A DNA stretch of 6,628 nt from an uncultured Robiginitomaculum sp. (GTDB taxonomy: Bacteria > Pseudomonadota > Alphaproteobacteria > Caulobacterales > Maricaulaceae), in assembly GCA_938003555.1 (NCBI GenBank), contig CALKXN010000115.1, positions 1-6,628 on the forward strand, read 5' to 3'. The notes beneath the pieces are model-generated. The model was not told the origin of the DNA, made no database searches, and saw nothing but the letters and a program-made list of their open reading frames with translations. The stretch's first letter is position 1; each line of letters starts with the position of its first letter. Below, one piece after another: positions 6,333 through 6,628 of the stretch. A program made the position numbers and the translations under genes.

Positions 6333-6628
6333 ATGAAATTTGTGAAACGGGGGCTTGGTCTGTTCGTGACATGTATTGTCGGACTGGCGATCTATAGTTT
6401 TGATACGCTCACCAATCCATCCGCCAAAGTGCTCTCTAAAGAGGCCGCAAATTACAACGCGGAAATTATCCGCGATGAATGGGGCGTGCCGCATATTATC
6501 GGTCCACGCGATGTCGATACGTCATTCGGTTTAGGTTTTGCCCATGCCGAAGATGATTTTGAAACCATCCAAGTCTCTGTCGCCGCCGCGCGCGGAGATA
6601 TGTCGCGTTACGTCGGCATGGACGGCGC
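6333..6628 (+). CDS. Penicillin acylase / AHL acylase family protein, N-terminal part
   Basis: The frame runs off the right edge after 98 full codons. Residues 1-23 form a basic and hydrophobic N-terminus (MKFVKR, then GLGLFVTCIVGLAIYSF), so the protein is exported or membrane-anchored. No clear signal peptidase or lipobox site is seen. From residue 44, EIIRDEWGVPHI and then FGLGFAHAEDDFETIQ with ARGDMSRYVG match the start of the alpha chain in the Ntn-hydrolase penicillin acylase family. Members cleave amide bonds in penicillins, cephalosporins or acyl-homoserine lactones after self-cleavage at an internal Ser. That Ser, the beta chain and the substrate pocket are outside the window, so the substrate cannot be assigned. 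The PvdQ/aculeacin-type branch is a guess. The start is supported by AGGGAG at 6321-6326. The gene is 96 bases from the hydrolase and may share its transcript. Confidence 0.88.
   Translation, partial: MKFVKRGLGLFVTCIVGLAIYSFDTLTNPSAKVLSKEAANYNAEIIRDEWGVPHIIGPRDVDTSFGLGFAHAEDDFETIQVSVAAARGDMSRYVGMDG

Overview
The window looks like a piece of an alphaproteobacterial chromosome. It carries one incomplete gene at each edge and three complete genes, all on the + strand. The grounds for this are the GlyS and PpdK sequence types, the glyS-ppdK adjacency, moderately high GC with many GCGC-rich codons, CtrA-like sites, and palindromic repeats of a kind familiar from this class. A Hyphomonadaceae/Maricaulales-type organism is my best guess, but it is inferred from sequence style and was not tested by search.

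Layout. Positions 2-226 hold the 3' end of a small DUF559 (Vsr-like endonuclease-fold) gene. Its last codons run through a pair of hairpins, and it overlaps the next start by 8 bases. Positions 219-2573 hold glyS, the beta subunit of the two-subunit glycyl-tRNA synthetase. Positions 2624-5275 hold ppdK, a pyruvate phosphate dikinase with all catalytic residues that I checked. A 247-base regulatory gap follows, with CtrA-like boxes, a hairpin and an 11-base direct repeat. Positions 5523-6236 hold an exported SleB-type cell wall hydrolase. From 6333 to the right edge is the start of an exported penicillin-acylase/AHL-acylase family enzyme.

How the genes relate. glyS would form a housekeeping translation unit with glyQ, which is probably upstream and out of view. 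ppdK interconverts pyruvate and PEP for gluconeogenesis or glycolysis and lies 50 bases after glyS, so it could be read through from it. The last two genes encode exported envelope enzymes and appear to have their own control region.

The most striking observation is in glyS. A roughly 109-base palindromic element sits in frame inside the coding sequence (1473-1581) and is flanked by a 5-base direct repeat (TTAGT). Element plus duplication is 114 bases, exactly 38 codons, and removing it restores a normal-looking GlyS sequence. This resembles the Rickettsia palindromic elements in that a mobile repeat adds a peptide to an essential enzyme. A second, unrelated double-hairpin repeat forms the C-terminal tail of the preceding DUF559 protein. 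GlyS also has an unusually long linker near residues 533-612.
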